Source: Inhella proteolytica (GTDB taxonomy: Bacteria > Pseudomonadota > Gammaproteobacteria > Burkholderiales > Burkholderiaceae_C). From it: a stretch of 64,000 bases of DNA. The first letter of the stretch is position 1. Each line of letters starts with the position of its first letter. Location of the stretch: positions 310,001 through 374,000 of the forward strand of contig NZ_JAEDAK010000002.1 in NCBI RefSeq assembly GCF_016093275.1. The letters run 5' to 3'. Shown here one piece after another: positions 63,953 through 64,000 of the stretch. The notes beneath the pieces are model-generated. The model was not told the DNA's origin, ran no database searches, and saw only the letters and a list, made by a program, of their open reading frames with translations. Both the position numbers and the translations under genes were made by a program.

Positions 63953-64000
63953 ATGAGTGACACCCCCGTCTTCCACGGAACGACGATTCTTTCGGTGCGC
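63953..64000 (+). CDS. hslV: ATP-dependent protease subunit HslV, 3' end outside window
   Basis: Only 16 codons are visible, MSDTPVFHGTTILSVR. The segment GTTILSVR matches the start of HslV, whose mature N-terminal catalytic Thr follows the Gly. Its position after the dksA block agrees with the usual betaproteobacterial order. The partner hslU would lie beyond the window. Confidence 0.85.
   Translation, partial: MSDTPVFHGTTILSVR

Overview
The window reads as chromosomal DNA of a GC-rich betaproteobacterium, most likely order Burkholderiales, in the Rubrivivax/Roseateles/Inhella-like part of that order (inference). Support comes from the very high GC at third codon positions, the corC-lnt-glyQ-glyS-gmhB-plsC-ygjP block, the cobW-dksA-(STAS protein)-hslV block, and a double-length UvrA. 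I see no rRNA, tRNA, CRISPR array, phage or transposase. Genes are tightly packed and often overlap by 4 bases.

Layout. 1-5 kb: end of an SRPBCC protein, a DUF808 membrane protein, an SGNH-type lipoprotein, a small hypothetical protein and a PAS-GGDEF-EAL c-di-GMP protein. 5-10.7 kb: a tandem-duplicated UvrA. 10.8-18.2 kb: three periplasmic solute-binding-like proteins without transport partners, a MatB-like acyl-CoA synthetase, a Cys-rich CWC protein, a DEDDh exonuclease, a PilZ protein and a molybdopterin oxidoreductase. 18.25-19.05 kb: no gene, but a 607-bp imperfect palindrome with 76-bp terminal arms. 19-26 kb: a small membrane protein of unusual composition, then an RND efflux operon (adaptor, pump, outer-membrane lipoprotein) divergent from its TetR/AcrR regulator; the intergenic region holds a 24-bp palindrome whose arms match the enterobacterial AcrR operator. 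26-30.8 kb: a YgiQ radical SAM protein and a REC-DUF3369-GGDEF-EAL protein.

30.8-46 kb: a 15-kb run of minus-strand genes with mostly overlapping or abutting ends. It combines leucine/isovalerate catabolism (liuB, liuC, liuD, liuE) with complete bioA-bioF-bioD-bioB biotin synthesis, plus a FeeM-like N-acyltransferase, a DUF3147 protein, a GNAT, a secreted hydrolase, a metallopeptidase and a PhyH dioxygenase. Methylcrotonyl-CoA carboxylase (LiuB/LiuD) needs biotin, so the arrangement couples cofactor supply to the enzyme that uses it. A 20-bp palindrome sits just upstream of the first gene, liuB.

46-52 kb: a copper P-type ATPase with a divergent CopZ-like chaperone, two tandem TonB-C-like secreted paralogues and an MBL-fold hydrolase. 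52.3-60.1 kb: ygjP-like peptidase, plsC, gmhB (with two catalytic Asp positions altered), glyS, glyQ, lnt and corC, all on the minus strand. 60.2-64 kb: a His-rich CobW-type GTPase, a Cys-poor DksA, a STAS-domain protein and the first 16 codons of hslV.

The observations most worth following are the giant palindrome, the leucine-biotin superoperon with its operator-like palindrome, the AcrR-type operator, and the probable pseudo-phosphatase GmhB. All assignments come from reading translated sequence by eye; no database search was run.
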